NCBI GenBank assembly: GCA_034769895.1
Contig: JAWRYS010001501.1
Span: 432,839-496,838 of the forward strand
DNA length: 64,000 nt
DNA from: Magicicada septendecula
Taxonomy: Eukaryota > Arthropoda > Insecta > Hemiptera > Cicadidae
Direction of reading: 5' to 3'
The position numbers and the translations under genes are program-made. Below are positions 1 to 11,846 of this stretch, piece by piece; the stretch's first letter is position 1, and every line of letters starts with the position of its first letter. The notes under the pieces are model-generated. The model did not search any database and had not been told where the DNA came from. It was given only the letters and a program-made list of their open reading frames with translations.

Positions 1-906
1 GAATCTCGGCTATGGAGATGGATTATTAGAGACGATGCTGTAGAAGAACTAGATTTTATATAATTAAAATGTAGATATAAGAGCGGAAATAGGGATTGGC
101 GTGGACATAAATTAGGCCGCAAGGAAATAAATTTATGAATGAAGTTGTACTTCATTAGAAATAAATTTTCTAATACTCCTAGCACATCGTGCACATTGTT
201 CGACTGATCAACAAAACAGATGAAAGCGGGCTCAGAATACTTCATGAATTGTTTGCATATTTTGTGTGAGCATGCATATTACATCTGTTGTTTATTTTAT
301 TGTTCTTAGTTCGAATTGTCCTTTATTCAGTTTTATATAGTTTCTCGGCTTTTTTAGAATAATTCTTCATGCAACTTCTAGGAGTGATTTATCTATTTCT
401 TCCGATTTTTAATCTGGGAATTGTAACTCTTATTGTCGGCACATCTGACATGACTTAGTATTTTAAATAACAGTAACTAATACAATTATAGAAGTTATAA
501 TGAACCTATGTTACTAAACTAAAAGATTATTCAGATTAAGTAACAGAATAACAATAACGTTTAGGAAAATGAAAGACGAATATAATTTAGCTTGTCTTGC
601 CTCTAAAATTGATTACGGTATCTTGTCGACATCAGGTCTGTCAGTCACTACTTATGTATTATTACATTATTTTTATTGAATTTTGGAGGCTTCAGTATAA
701 ATTTTATTTACACTGTATAAAAGACAAAGCTGGAAGTTATGAAAAATGCTGAAATAAATATTAAATTTGATTATGTTATTGTATGCTATAAATTTGAAAA
801 ATATTGTATGCTAAAAAACGGCTAATAACTAGAAAATAATAACTCTTTCATGCTATTCTTTTAAAATATTAAATATATTAAGATCTAAATATACATTTAT
901 TAATAA
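1..906. other. AT-rich DNA, nothing recognised
   Basis: No long reading frame, repeat unit or known motif is visible on either strand. Composition is AT-rich like most of the window. Non-coding flank is the best description. Confidence 0.6.
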
Positions 907-1609
<703 letters not shown>

Positions 1610-1845
1610 GAAGAAGTCAACATCAAGTTGGATTAAAGAAGTCCAAAAGGATTTAGAAAAAATAATATACACGCAGAAGAAGCAATTGACAGAGATGTTT
1701 TTCGGGCAAAAGTGTTGAAAATGGAGGGAGTCCAGAGTAGGGAGATACAAACGCAGGTCAAAGTGGACTGAAGACAGAAAGAAGAGAGACAGTGAGAAGA
1801 TGAAAGAATATTGGAAAAAAAGAAAGAACAAAGAGTAAAGAATTG
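1610..1845 (+). pseudogene. LINE ORF2 C-terminal tail, relic
   Basis: Read on the plus strand across two frame changes, this stretch gives a Trp-Ile-Lys-Glu-Val start, then an acidic helix with DRDVFRAKV, and ends in a basic KWTEDRKK...SEKMKEYWKKRK block before a stop. That arrangement recalls the C-terminal tail of insect non-LTR ORF2 proteins. This is recall of a pattern, not an alignment. The reverse transcriptase itself is absent, as expected for a 5'-truncated and decayed copy. A chance lysine-rich reading in AT-rich DNA is the alternative. Confidence 0.4.
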
Positions 1846-1964
1846 AAATTGGCTGTGGTCTTTAGACGGCCGATACGAAAAATGTAAGTATTTCTTTTAA
1901 TGAAAATATTTAATATTTTTTGTAGACTTCAATAAGTTTCGGATAGATACTCGTCGTATAAGAT

Positions 1965-2560
1965 TATGAAACAGTTTCAGCCTTTTTGGAGCACTCCCTA
2001 TCTCTTCATCCATTGTCTACGCTACTGCTTTGTCTATGGCGTGTACTGATCAATTCCTGTTTCGTCAACAGTCATAAATCGTCGCAGAAAATCGGTTATA
2101 TTGAACACGTCTAGGCACTCTTGAGAAACGTTCATTCGAATGTTTTTCCGATCGAGCATTAGCAAATGCAGCAATCATAGCGTTTAAAGCTTATCCACGT
2201 GTACATATTTGTCCAATACCTTTGCAGACACACCAAATCTATTGAGATGTTTGCAGAATTAACAAAGCTACAGTTTTATCCTTCAACCAATTGACAGGAT
2301 ATTGTGGATTTTTCAAAATGTTCATTAGTTGTAGCGGTTCTGGGCCGACATAAGCATTCGTCGTCACAAACGGACAAACAACCATGTTTGAATTCGATAT
2401 CCCATGTCTTTACTGTTGAAAACGATGGTGATGATCCTCCCAAAGCGTAAGCCAACTCGTGTTTTGTTTTCATTACCGTTAAACCATACAAAACGATGTA
2501 TTTTTATGAGTTCGCGACATTTTAGTCATAGAATTTTTCGAAAAACGGCAAACTTTAGTT
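1965..2560 (-). pseudogene. mariner-family transposase, decayed and 3'-truncated
   Basis: On the minus strand the N-terminal region around 2491-2276 reads PSFSTVKTWDIEFKHG followed by a degenerate DD-x-CRPRTATT segment. This matches the mariner helix-turn-helix and its (G)RP-x-TATT linker. Further on (about 2140-2030) SQECLDVFN and then TDFLRRFMTVDETGIDQYTP fit the start of the DD34D catalytic domain; the Asp of TVDET is the first catalytic residue. The usual Trp after DET is Gly. Stops and frame changes are frequent, and the two later catalytic aspartates are missing, so the copy is dead. Inverted terminal repeats were not found. Mariner assignment is fairly secure, subfamily is not. Confidence 0.8.
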
Positions 2561-2747
2561 TCTTTGATAACAACAATTGAACTAGTGAATGCAACGGTTT
2601 CAAACGTAACGGTATGCCGTCTGACTCCCAGAATTTACCCATCAATCATACTCCTGGCGCTAGCACAGATAACGCACAACAGCGTAGCTCGATCCGTCAT
2701 AACATACACGCCTACACATCCAGTAGAAGATAGGTAGTGAGTGCCAC

Positions 2748-2954
2748 ATGGATGTTAACACTGAGAGTAATTACTGGCTATACTTAATCGAGTCAATGTC
2801 TAATAAAGAAATCAGGAGACTAAGTGGTAAACAAGACAACAGTAAGTTCGTCAAAGACAGAAGGATGCAATGGAATCAACAGGTAGGAAGAGAATGTGGA
2901 GATAGATTACCGAGAATATCAAGTGGCAAGAAAATATGGTGGCCCAGAGTTTGA
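2748..2954 (+). pseudogene. possible LINE ORF2 C-terminal relic
   Basis: The frame reads NKEIRRLSGKQDN, then RRMQWNQQVGRE and DRLPRI. This resembles the thumb/C-terminal block of insect LINE reverse transcriptases (an IRR...G segment, an R-x-x-W-x-x-x-V segment, then RLP). It is short, lacks every catalytic motif, and the match is by pattern only. It may be unrelated. Confidence 0.35.
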
Positions 2955-4900
2955 GTCCTCATCAACATAAATTTCTTCCAAAATGTCTAAGTAAAAGACG
3001 TGGAGTTTAAAGAAAGGAAAACAAGAAAATTTTAGTTTGTTTTTACTTCTTATCGGTGATAACGGCACTGAAAACACAATACCCAATGTTACCAAAAATA
3101 ATGCTACCAGTATGTTTTGCTCTTTTTGCTTGTCGCACAGCTTATATTGTTTACTTAGTTTCGTTAGGTGCTCAGATGAGGGACCGAATCATCCATCATT
3201 CTTCCGCTTTGCATATTACACATTTCTTTACGCTCGGTAAGTGTGTTATTCAAATGAGAAACTCTAACTTCCCTGTCGGTGGTACAAACTTTCTTTACAT
3301 AATTAACGTTTGACGCACAGTTGAGACGATGGACACGTTGGTTTTTACGTTCTGTTTGCTCTGCCTATCGCAAGGATACAGCTTCTGAAAAAACTAACTT
3401 CGCACAGTCATTTCCTATATTCCTAGCGTAATTGTATTGCACTGCGATGATGTAGCTAGTTTGTGACAACGCATTACTTTAGTGAAGGATAGCACTTATT
3501 AATTTCAGCTGTAAAGGATCCTTTATGAAACCTACTGCTGATACATTAACGCTTTGTTGCACCTCGGTAAAACTTAGATCAGTCGACATGTTTTTGCTTA
3601 CCTTTCCGTCGAGGACGTTACAGGCACCTACAGTAGTCAACAGCTACACCGGAGTGCTGATAAGTACCTCACGATTATATTCTATCTTGGGCAGTGTTAA
3701 AGGCGTGAACAAGACTTAGTATCTTGGCCAAACCCATTAACCAGTATATGGCTTGTTTCAAGGGTTAAGCAGAACATCTTCAGGCGAGTTGGGTAACAGT
3801 TAGGTTCCCTACCCGTGCGTGGTCGCGTTAACATCGAAAATTGTCCGTAGGAAGGGTGGAATTATAAAAGAGAATACATATTCGCCTAGACTAGCTTAAG
3901 TACATCGTAAACAAACTATCCGTACCCGCACGAAAGTTACACCGAGTCACTGTCAACAAATAAACAACGAAATCGTTGTTGGACACAAGCGACTATAATA
4001 CACGTTACTGGCTTTGAGTAGCAGTGTCAGCCCAAACGTTCAAAGCTTTTGAAAAAATATACAAGTCATATTTTAATATTGATTAATCTCAATGTAAGCA
4101 ATGCAAGCAGTGACATCAAAAAAGTAATTTTTGTTACATAAATAAAATTTGTTAGTTAAATTAGATAAAATTCTTATGTTTAATAATTAATAAGCTCCCT
4201 GAACTGTAGAACTCGCTCACAATTTTAAACAAATTAAACTTGTTGTTATATAAATTTCAGTATTATATAAGTTCTAAAATATCAGAAAAACTGTAAAAAC
4301 CCCGATGCCACTACTAAGTTTATAGTAAAACAACAATTTTGAAGGAGATAATCATATAATAAACACTATAAATTCGAAACCATTGCATTGGGGGTTTTTA
4401 GTTTGTAATTATAATTCCTAAAGAACAGATAGTTTTGTCGTAGTTTTTTTCATACTAATTTCATGGTATCTGTAGGCCTACATCTAATACGTTTCAGAAA
4501 CATACATAATTGATAACTGTATGTAAAGTCTTCTTTTTTTTAAACACAGTTTACAATCTTTTTGAAGGCGATCCAGAAGTTGCAAGGAACGCTAAGACAT
4601 ATTAATTCTTTCAAATTAACAAAATACTGAGTTCGTATTTTCTTTAAAACTCTCCACAGCTTCATCTTTGACGTAGAATTTTTACAATTTTCTTAATTTG
4701 CTTTACATTTTTGGACTCGCGGTGCCCTTAAAGTTAAAATAGTTTTACAGTAAAAGTTATATTAGAATTTGGGTTTAGTCTGAAATCCGATTGGATTATT
4801 AAAAGTTTTAATAATCAAAAGTTCCAATTTTTCAAAAGTCTTATCTATTTTTTGGTCCTGTTGTTCCCAAAACTATAAAAATTATAAAACTTTCTAAAAT
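2955..4900. other. unannotated AT-rich DNA
   Basis: Several reading frames of 60-90 codons (for example 3056-3313 plus) occur, but none shows a recognisable domain, consistent codon use or splice context. I see no transposon similarity. Nothing can be supported here. Confidence 0.5.
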
Positions 4901-4924
4901 TGGACACGCTATTTGGACATGGTA

Positions 4925-5300
4925 TTACTTTATATTCTTTTTAATTTGATACCCCCCCCCCACATGGAGTATTAAAATTTATTCTCTTCTTGTGCTCTGG
5001 CCTAAAATCGTTTTGAAATTTGAAAAATGAATACTATATACAGCTTTGTATTAAAATTCTCTTTTATTATTTTTAATTGATAACCCCATTAAATTTGTTG
5101 TTCTTTTACAAATTTTCACCCCTTATATGTTAGCCTCCTGCCCCTCCTCATATTGTTAGAAGAACCAACCCAGAAAACAATAGACATGTTTAGGATAAAA
5201 GTGTGTAGACGTATGCCAAGTTTTACGAAAATCGGCTGATGCATTCAAAACTAATTGCGAGACATACCCCAAATAGATAGACAGTCATACAAATGACAAA
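4925..5300 (+). repeat. probable dispersed-element 3' end
   Basis: Two loosely similar blocks (about 4935 and 5060), each TTTTTAATT(T)GATA followed by a C-run or CCCC, precede a segment (5190-5290) reading CCAAGTTTTACGAAAATCGG and then a run of AGACATA/AGATAGACAG. The 'caagtttt-gaaaatcgg ... agacagacagac' arrangement is typical of the ends of many arthropod dispersed repeats. The family is not identified, and single-copy DNA cannot be excluded. Confidence 0.35.
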
Positions 5301-5574
5301 AGGTCGAGTGAAAAACTCAGAATTCGCTTTGCTCTTTCAAATACGGTTACAGAATAATTTTTGCTTTTCGGTTGGGGCCTGTCGATGCTCCTGAGCGGAG
5401 AAGGAGACCCGTTCTTTGTTTGAGTTTCGACTCGGTCGCTCATGGTCACCTCCAGGTTGCAAACCAGCTAATCGCGATGATCTCTAGCACAAAACTGTTG
5501 AGCCCTCGTCTCTTTTACTAGTAGTTCGATCCGACTACAAGGGAAAAATTATGAAACGTTTCTTTAACAAAACG

Positions 5575-5715
5575 TCGCGTGTACATTTGCATATTTTAGT
5601 AATTACGGAGAGTGGAATGCGGCATTGACCAGTGTTTATACGCTTGCCTCAATAAATTCGACGCGAACGTGCAGACATCTGTAATAACCTAGATACTCAA
5701 CGCTTCGCTAGTATA
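5575..5715. repeat. dispersed repeat, copy 1 (partner at 26070-26205)
   Basis: This block shares a core with 26070-26205: AGTAATTACGGA(G/A)AGTGGAATGCG, then TTGACCAGT, then CAATAAATTCGACG, then TCAACGCTTC, in the same order and orientation with substitutions and small indels. Two diverged copies 20 kb apart point to an old interspersed repeat. No coding potential or terminal structure was seen. Confidence 0.75.
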
Positions 5716-5729
5716 TTATCAGATCTCGC

Positions 5730-6866
5730 GTTTTTCCACACGTCGTCGGGCCTGCCATAATTAAACGACATTCCACCGCTGCTGCATGCATGTACTCATG
5801 CAGCGATGAAAAACTACGTCGGGTGCCGAGTAAATTATATCAGAAATTTAATTATTGCCCCGTTTAAATGGACTGCTGCATCCGTGGCCTGCGCAGGAAT
5901 GTTTTTACTTTCGACGAGAAGCGATCAGATTAAATTGGCCGTGAAATTAAGTCGTGTTCATTTATCAGCCTTTTGTTACTATTTTAGTAATAGTGTACAT
6001 AAATGTGGTGATTACTTCAGACATGCTGCCGTGTATGCACGATAGTGAATTTTAATACCAAAGGCGGTAGTGAATTTCAGTGTGTAAATTAAACGTTTCT
6101 AGTAAATACCTCAAATGAACATGCCACTACATTGTTTAAAAACGAAGCTGTAAAAAATATAATTAAATATTCTTGTTATAAATATTTATTTTATATTAAC
6201 TTAGCGGTCTCCTTAAATGTAGACAAAACGCTTCCAATTAAGAAATACTCAGATCCAGTGGTTACAAAACCAGTATTCAGTTCCCACACTTCATATTGTA
6301 ATATAACAAATCTAAAGATGCCTTTGCTGTGTACTGGTTTAAAATCATTAACGTTGTACATCAGCAGGAAGTAAGCACGACTTCATCAAGACCAATTTGT
6401 TAGACTTAACGTTCAAGTCATTACCTGAAAATTTCAACGAGAAACCATTTTCCTTTCAAAATAAAAAATTAAAAACGTTAAAAAATGACTTTATACGTAC
6501 GTATTTTTTAGGGACGGACTGAATATCAACTTGCGGAAGCAACAACCATTAAAATTGTCAAGAGTAAATAATTTTGGAGAAAGAAGCCAATACATTTCAG
6601 AATTTGCATGTCCATAAAGAACGTTGTCAACGAAATCCGAAGTTATCTCTGTATTACAATTATAATACTTTTTTGGAAAAATGATAAGACCTATTAAAAT
6701 TATGGAAGGACTACTTTTAGACAGTTCGTTACTGCACGTGAGACAGTGCTAGTAAATAAATCGATATAGTATACTGTAGAGGTGATCCATTATTTAATAA
6801 CAGTGATCGCCCTATTAAGTTATTCAGTGTGTATGTACCTGTATGACGTCTTCACACATATACGTA

Positions 6867-6901
<35 letters not shown>

Positions 6902-9713
6902 CTTCTGTTTCAAATTGCTCAGAATTACGCTAACACGTTAGACTACATTGAAAGTTGATTTACGGTTACACAGGCTTGACGACTATGTGATAACAGGGTA
7001 ACATTAGCACCGTACCTTTCAAAACTTTAAAATTCTTATGTACGTGTTTGTATCACATACAGACTTTTCAAAGTCTCGGTCCCCCAGAAATTTCGCAAAT
7101 GTACCTTCACGAACGATTTTTTTTCTTAAAATTATTGACATATTAGCCTATTACCACGCACATTATATATATGCGTTACTATATATCTAACCTGTGGTGT
7201 AAATCTGTTGCACACGAATTGAGAAAATTTTCAAAGTTAAGTCCACGGTCTTGTGTGCTGATTTTACAACACTTGAGCACCGTGTAGTGTTTCGGATTTA
7301 ATGTTACTCAAAATGTTTGCAGAAAGGAACTTTCATCCCATTGCGAATTCCAAAATAATGACTAAATTAATAAAGTAATGTATAAAAACTATTTGGCAGG
7401 AAAGAAATTCACGATAAAAATTCAATGCAGTTGTCAACTCTTAAAGCTTATGGAAACGAATAACTGTTTATAAAGGTTTATTAGGGAACATTAGAATATG
7501 AATGCAACAAACTGCCTTCATATTACAATATTGCAATTACGATAACTGCTGCGCTTTGTGTCGCAGGGGGTTACAACATAAATTTACATTATAAAATAAG
7601 AAGAAGACAGATCGTACGAAGTCGGAAATGACAGATTGATTCCTACACAAGTCGCGTTAATAGCCAACAACTCTGTTAGTTGAATTCCTCTGTGATCTGC
7701 AAGAGGGAAATTTTTTCTCTGCTCCGAACATATCAAATCATAATAGACCATTGAGCCGGAAAATTACGCTTGCTTGAAGTGACGTCGGTTCTGCTTGAAT
7801 CCCAGTACTATTAGTTAGTGTCACTAGTTGTATATGCATTCTGTAGAACACAGAATAGTGATTCTGTCGCTTTGAATAGTGATCAGTGCGACGGGTTTCA
7901 TACCACACTAGTGTTCCAATACGAACAGAATGTGGTCAAAGGAGACTATAGCACAAAGGAAATAATGAGGCACTAACACGTGCACGATCACGTTGAGTTC
8001 TCTACCTCTGTATGCAAACTATAATTACTCTTTAAACTCGCGCATTAAATTATATTGGTTTTTAAATTGCTAAAACTTATTTATTATAACGTACAGTGCA
8101 GTGTATCATATAAACAGTTGATTTTTAATTATTTCACAATTTAAACAATTAGCCGATAACATAAACTGTCTTCAATTTATCAATCATTGCGAATAATATA
8201 ATATTTTACTGACGACGAAGGTACTTTAACTTCTGTAAGGTAAACTTTATTAATTCACTAAACCAGCGTTCTAAATTTGTGACAAAACGTAAGTTACCAG
8301 ATTTAAGGATGAACTATGTTGAATTATATCAACTGGCGTTCTCAAATTGTGAAAATCTAACGTTACCAGAAAATTAGTTAGACAATAAATAAGTAATGAA
8401 TCTTTTATTCTACTAATATTATTTATTCTCCCGTATAATTAAAATTACGATATGTTCAGATAGAAGAGATGTACTACATGGTATTAAACACAATAAACAA
8501 GACAGTGAGAAAATTCCATGTTTCAGAAAAAACATCTGCAAAGCACATATACAAATACGCTATGTAATTTGTCTACAATTTGTTAAATATTTCAATACTA
8601 TAGCACAATTTAATTTCTACTGAAGAAATTTAGTTTGTCTGTTCACATTAGGTAAAATCCATCGAATCTCGTTAGAGAATATTTCATATATTTCAAAACA
8701 CGAACGATCGTAATGTTAGTTACATGCAATTAATTGTTTATTAATACCATTAATATACTCCATACCATATAATATATACCATTAATATATTTTCATATTT
8801 CGTTAAACATTGAACGGTGCTGCAGAGGTTTATAAGTATTTTAATATTAATTGTCAGTTAGTAATATCGATAATGACTATGTATTAGAAATATTCATCGT
8901 AATATTAATTTTGTCTTCACTTATTTATGGAATCTGTTATATGGAATGGAATAAAAGTGTATATTTAATGATTGCTGACAAGATGAGAACCAGTTCAGTA
9001 ATTATCTGTCTACATGATTGTTATAACATTGTTTATTCAGATACACGCATAGGCCCTCTTGTTTTATATGTACCAATTTTGAATTGTTTTTCAGTACTTT
9101 CGAAAAGGGACTATAGCCATCACAAACAATTCACCCGACCGAGGCTAAAAAGAAGCAGACTTGTACAAACAAAAAGAAACACACACACCCACGCAATTTT
9201 AGTGCGCGAGTGCGAGTGTTATTTGTATTTTTTTGAATAACTTCTATATTAATTAACATTTCGGAATGACATTTAGACAGAATTTCTTAGGCTATATGTC
9301 AAACACTCCAAACATACAATTTTACAATACGTTTTTTAACTAAATTCACTTTTATATAGCCACGTTATCTGCAAGAAAGTCATAAAAGTTTCAGATAACA
9401 TCTCCACAGGTGTCTGCAAACGTTAGCGTAGTCGTACATGATGTAAAGCTAATCTTTGTGAAAATCTATCACGTTGCTAATTTTAGCAAATCAGGAACTC
9501 TAATTGTCATTTGGGTCTGTCGCTGGTCAGATGCAGATGGGAAATTTTGCTTCTAAAACTCGTCCCGTGAAGACGTACTCCCTGCGCGAGTTTTTCGTTT
9601 CAGATGTTCTTCTATAAGGTGACGCCAGTCCGAGGTACTAGGTACGAGTTACCCGTATGCTATATCGAGGGTTAATAGAAGTCATTAACTGAATTTGCAA
9701 AGATCATTTATCA
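5730..9713. other. unannotated AT-rich DNA with a short TG repeat
   Basis: A (TG)n run lies at 6870-6900. The longest reading frame (8851-9240 plus, 129 codons) has a hydrophobic start and then a basic region, but no recognisable domain. Its AT-rich codons look like background. No RNA gene or transposon relic was found. Confidence 0.5.
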
Positions 9714-9872
9714 GTGCTAACCCACGTTAGTGCAAGATATCCGTATAGGTCCAGTAGTATTCAGCGGAATACTCCTGTCTATTTCTTTTATGAAGTTGCT
9801 GAACTGCTACAATTTTTGTTCAGACAAAGCTTTTCGTCACCTCTGACATCATCAGGTCCTGAACAACGTTTG
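9714..9872 (-). mobile_element. Penelope-like element 3' tail (copy C)
   Basis: Read on the minus strand, 9872 to about 9785 repeats the sequence at 18027-18130 with few differences: the AGACAAACGTTGTTC block, the hammerhead-like core, then a segment ending in TTCATAAAAGAAATA. The 18-kb copy is the 3' end of a PLE whose GIY-YIG endonuclease is readable, so this fragment is assigned to the same family. It abuts the poly(A) of the Jockey-like LINE (T-run on the plus strand at 9873-9892). A 66-codon minus-strand frame through it is a by-product, not a gene. Confidence 0.75.
9818..9864 (-). ncRNA. hammerhead-ribozyme-like motif (PLE tail, copy C)
   Basis: On the minus strand: stem I (GTTCAGGAC with GTCTGAAC, one bulged G), core CTGATGA, one extra T, stem II GTCA/TGAC with loop GAGG, core GAAA, then a very short AT-rich stem III built on AAGCTT. 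Core and stems match the copy at 18040-18086, while a loop and the bulge differ. Hammerhead motifs are known from PLEs. The extra nucleotide before stem II and the minimal stem III make activity uncertain. Confidence 0.55.
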
Positions 9873-10041
9873 TCTCTTTTTTTGTTTTTTTCGCTCTGGG
9901 CTTTGCGGTTGTGCGTCGCAGAGACGAACCGCTCGGTATCTGAGTTCCGAGCTGCCTTCTGGAGCTCCTGCCTCGTGGCCCTGCCCAAGTAGGGCGTGTG
10001 CTCTATAGCAGGCCGATTCTCGGCTGTTGTGCTAGCCTACA
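9873..10041 (-). mobile_element. Jockey-like LINE 3' UTR and poly(A) tail
   Basis: Immediately after the minus-strand ORF2 stop lies a GC-richer untranslated stretch, ending (in element orientation) in an A-rich tract seen as TTTTTTTGTTTTTTT at about 9875-9892 on the plus strand. A terminal A-tract is expected of an element inserted by target-primed reverse transcription. It fixes the 3' end of the LINE. Confidence 0.75.
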
Positions 10042-11304
10042 CTAGCGCAGTATACACCGAGGGCGTTTCCACGAATCACCTGGACGTATACGGTATCTTC
10101 CCAGCCCAGTCACTAGAGGATTGCCTGGGAACCTCGCCGCACGTGCATAAAATTTGTGTGCAAGCCGCCTGAATGTGTCGTCTAAGGAGCGGACGCCAAG
10201 TCCTCTCCTTAGAAGGCGAGATGAAAAGCGACGGGGGACTTTGGCCGCTAGCCGAAGACCCCTGTCGAGGACGCTCTGCAACTTCTTTTTATGCATTGCG
10301 GCGAGGTAACCCCAGACCGGGCAGGCGTAGGTAATGACCAGCAGCAGATACGCGCCGACGATCATCCTACCCAATTTCCTGGTCATGGCTGAGCTGATCA
10401 GGAGTGGAAACAGTGCGCACAGGCGAGTGGACGCTCGCTTACGAACTGTCTGTGCGTGGGTACGCCAGGTGAGCCGACGGTCAAGGTGTAAGCCGAGGTA
10501 CTTGACCTCGTTGGACCAGCGCAAGTACGTTCTGCCGATACGTAGCTGCCTAACGGGGTTCTTCCGTCGCTTAGAGAATTCGACGGCTACACTCTTGGTG
10601 GCGTTGAGTTGCACTCTCCAATTCTCAGTCCAGTCCACGAGCGTGTCGAGCTGGCGCTGCAGTCGTAGGACGGCCCTTTCCTCATGACGATCGGCCGTAA
10701 ATACGGCCGTGTCGTCAGCGAAGAGGGCCATCTGGACTCCAGGCTGTCTCGGCACGTCGTTGACGTAGATCGAGAACAGAAGGGGGCCTAGAACACTACC
10801 TTGAGGGACGCCGGCTGTGATTCGTCTCTCGGAAGAGACTGAATCGCCAACTCTCACGCAGAAGGTCCTCTCCGTCAGAAAGCTAGCAACCAGATGGAGG
10901 TAGCAGTCCCGGAGCTGGACTTCCCTAAGCTTGAATAACAGGCCATCATGCCATACGCTGTCGAAGCCTTTTTCAACATCTAAGAAACAGCCAACGGTCC
11001 GTTCTCTCCGACACCCGGCTTCCGTGATGCTTTCCACCAGTCTCATCAGTTGATGAGTGGTCGAATGCCCCACACGAAAGCCGAACTGTTCGGGGACCAG
11101 CACGTCAAAGTTGGTTAGATGTTCTCGTACACGACGCTGTACGAGGCGCTCAAAAACCTTGGACGTAGCGGAGAGTAGGCTGATAGGCCGGAGGTTTTCC
11201 GAGCGCGTGGTATCCTTTCCCTGCTTCGGGATCACGATAACCGTCGCCTTTCGCCATTTCTTGGGAAAGTAGGCCAGTCTAAGACACGCGTTGAACAAAT
11301 CAGT
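10042..11304 (-). pseudogene. Jockey-like LINE ORF2, RT C-terminal two thirds
   Basis: A 421-codon open frame covers most of a non-LTR reverse transcriptase plus its thumb and tail. Visible in order: TDLFNACLRLAYFPKKW, LRPISLLSATSKVFERL, EQFGFRVGHSTTHQL, a FLDVEKGFDSVWHDGL block (first catalytic Asp), AGVPQGSVLGPLLFSIYVND, ALFADDTAV (catalytic FADD box), NATKS and KYLGLHLD, then a C-terminal YACPVWGYLAA segment. These are hallmarks of the Jockey clade. The N-terminal part of the same RT lies beyond a 3.0-kb insertion at 14311-15003 in the same frame, and the annotated start is just the insertion edge. The catalytic boxes are intact but the element as a whole is broken. Confidence 0.95.
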
Positions 11305-11846
11305 CAAGAATTCACTAAGATTTGGGAAAAACCACTTAAGTAAAAAACAACAACTTTTCAGGAGGCACGTTTAATTGCTTCTTGCTTTTTGTATAAAACA
11401 TAAGAGCTCACTATAAATAAATAATTCCTTTCAATTACCAGTTTCAGCAATACACAATAACATACTAATAAATAATACATTTTTCTTGATATTATTTGAC
11501 TTATGTCATTAAGTTAATATTCATTATGACTTACGTGTTTGAAATCATGACTTATTCCACTTGACTCTTATATATTGTATGACTTATGTTTTTTTTCTCT
11601 TCAGTTACTCCATTTCTGTTTGCATAGAGTAAGTGCTGCGCACGCAAACACGCACGCGCACGCGCACGCACACACACACACTATATATATATATATATAT
11701 ATATAATAGATCTCCTGAAAAATATGATTGACAAAGTAAATTAAATTGCAATATTATATTTTTATTTTATTTCAATGGGTAATAGCAATCTTAATACAAT
11801 AAATTTACAAAAATAAAAAAACAAAAACATGTAAAACAAAAATAAT
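11305..11846. other. 3' flank of the inserted element, with microsatellite
   Basis: AT-rich non-coding part of the insertion. It holds an alternating CACG/CA run followed by (TA)n at about 11641-11704. No gene is visible. Confidence 0.6.

Noticed and set aside
5500-5550. tRNA-like segment with AGTAGTTCGATCCGACTAC
   Set aside because: The T-arm stem does not close properly and no matching anticodon or acceptor arm could be drawn.
9788-9992. Short plus and minus frames near 9.8-10.0 kb
   Set aside because: They cross the PLE tail, the LINE poly(A) and the 3' UTR.
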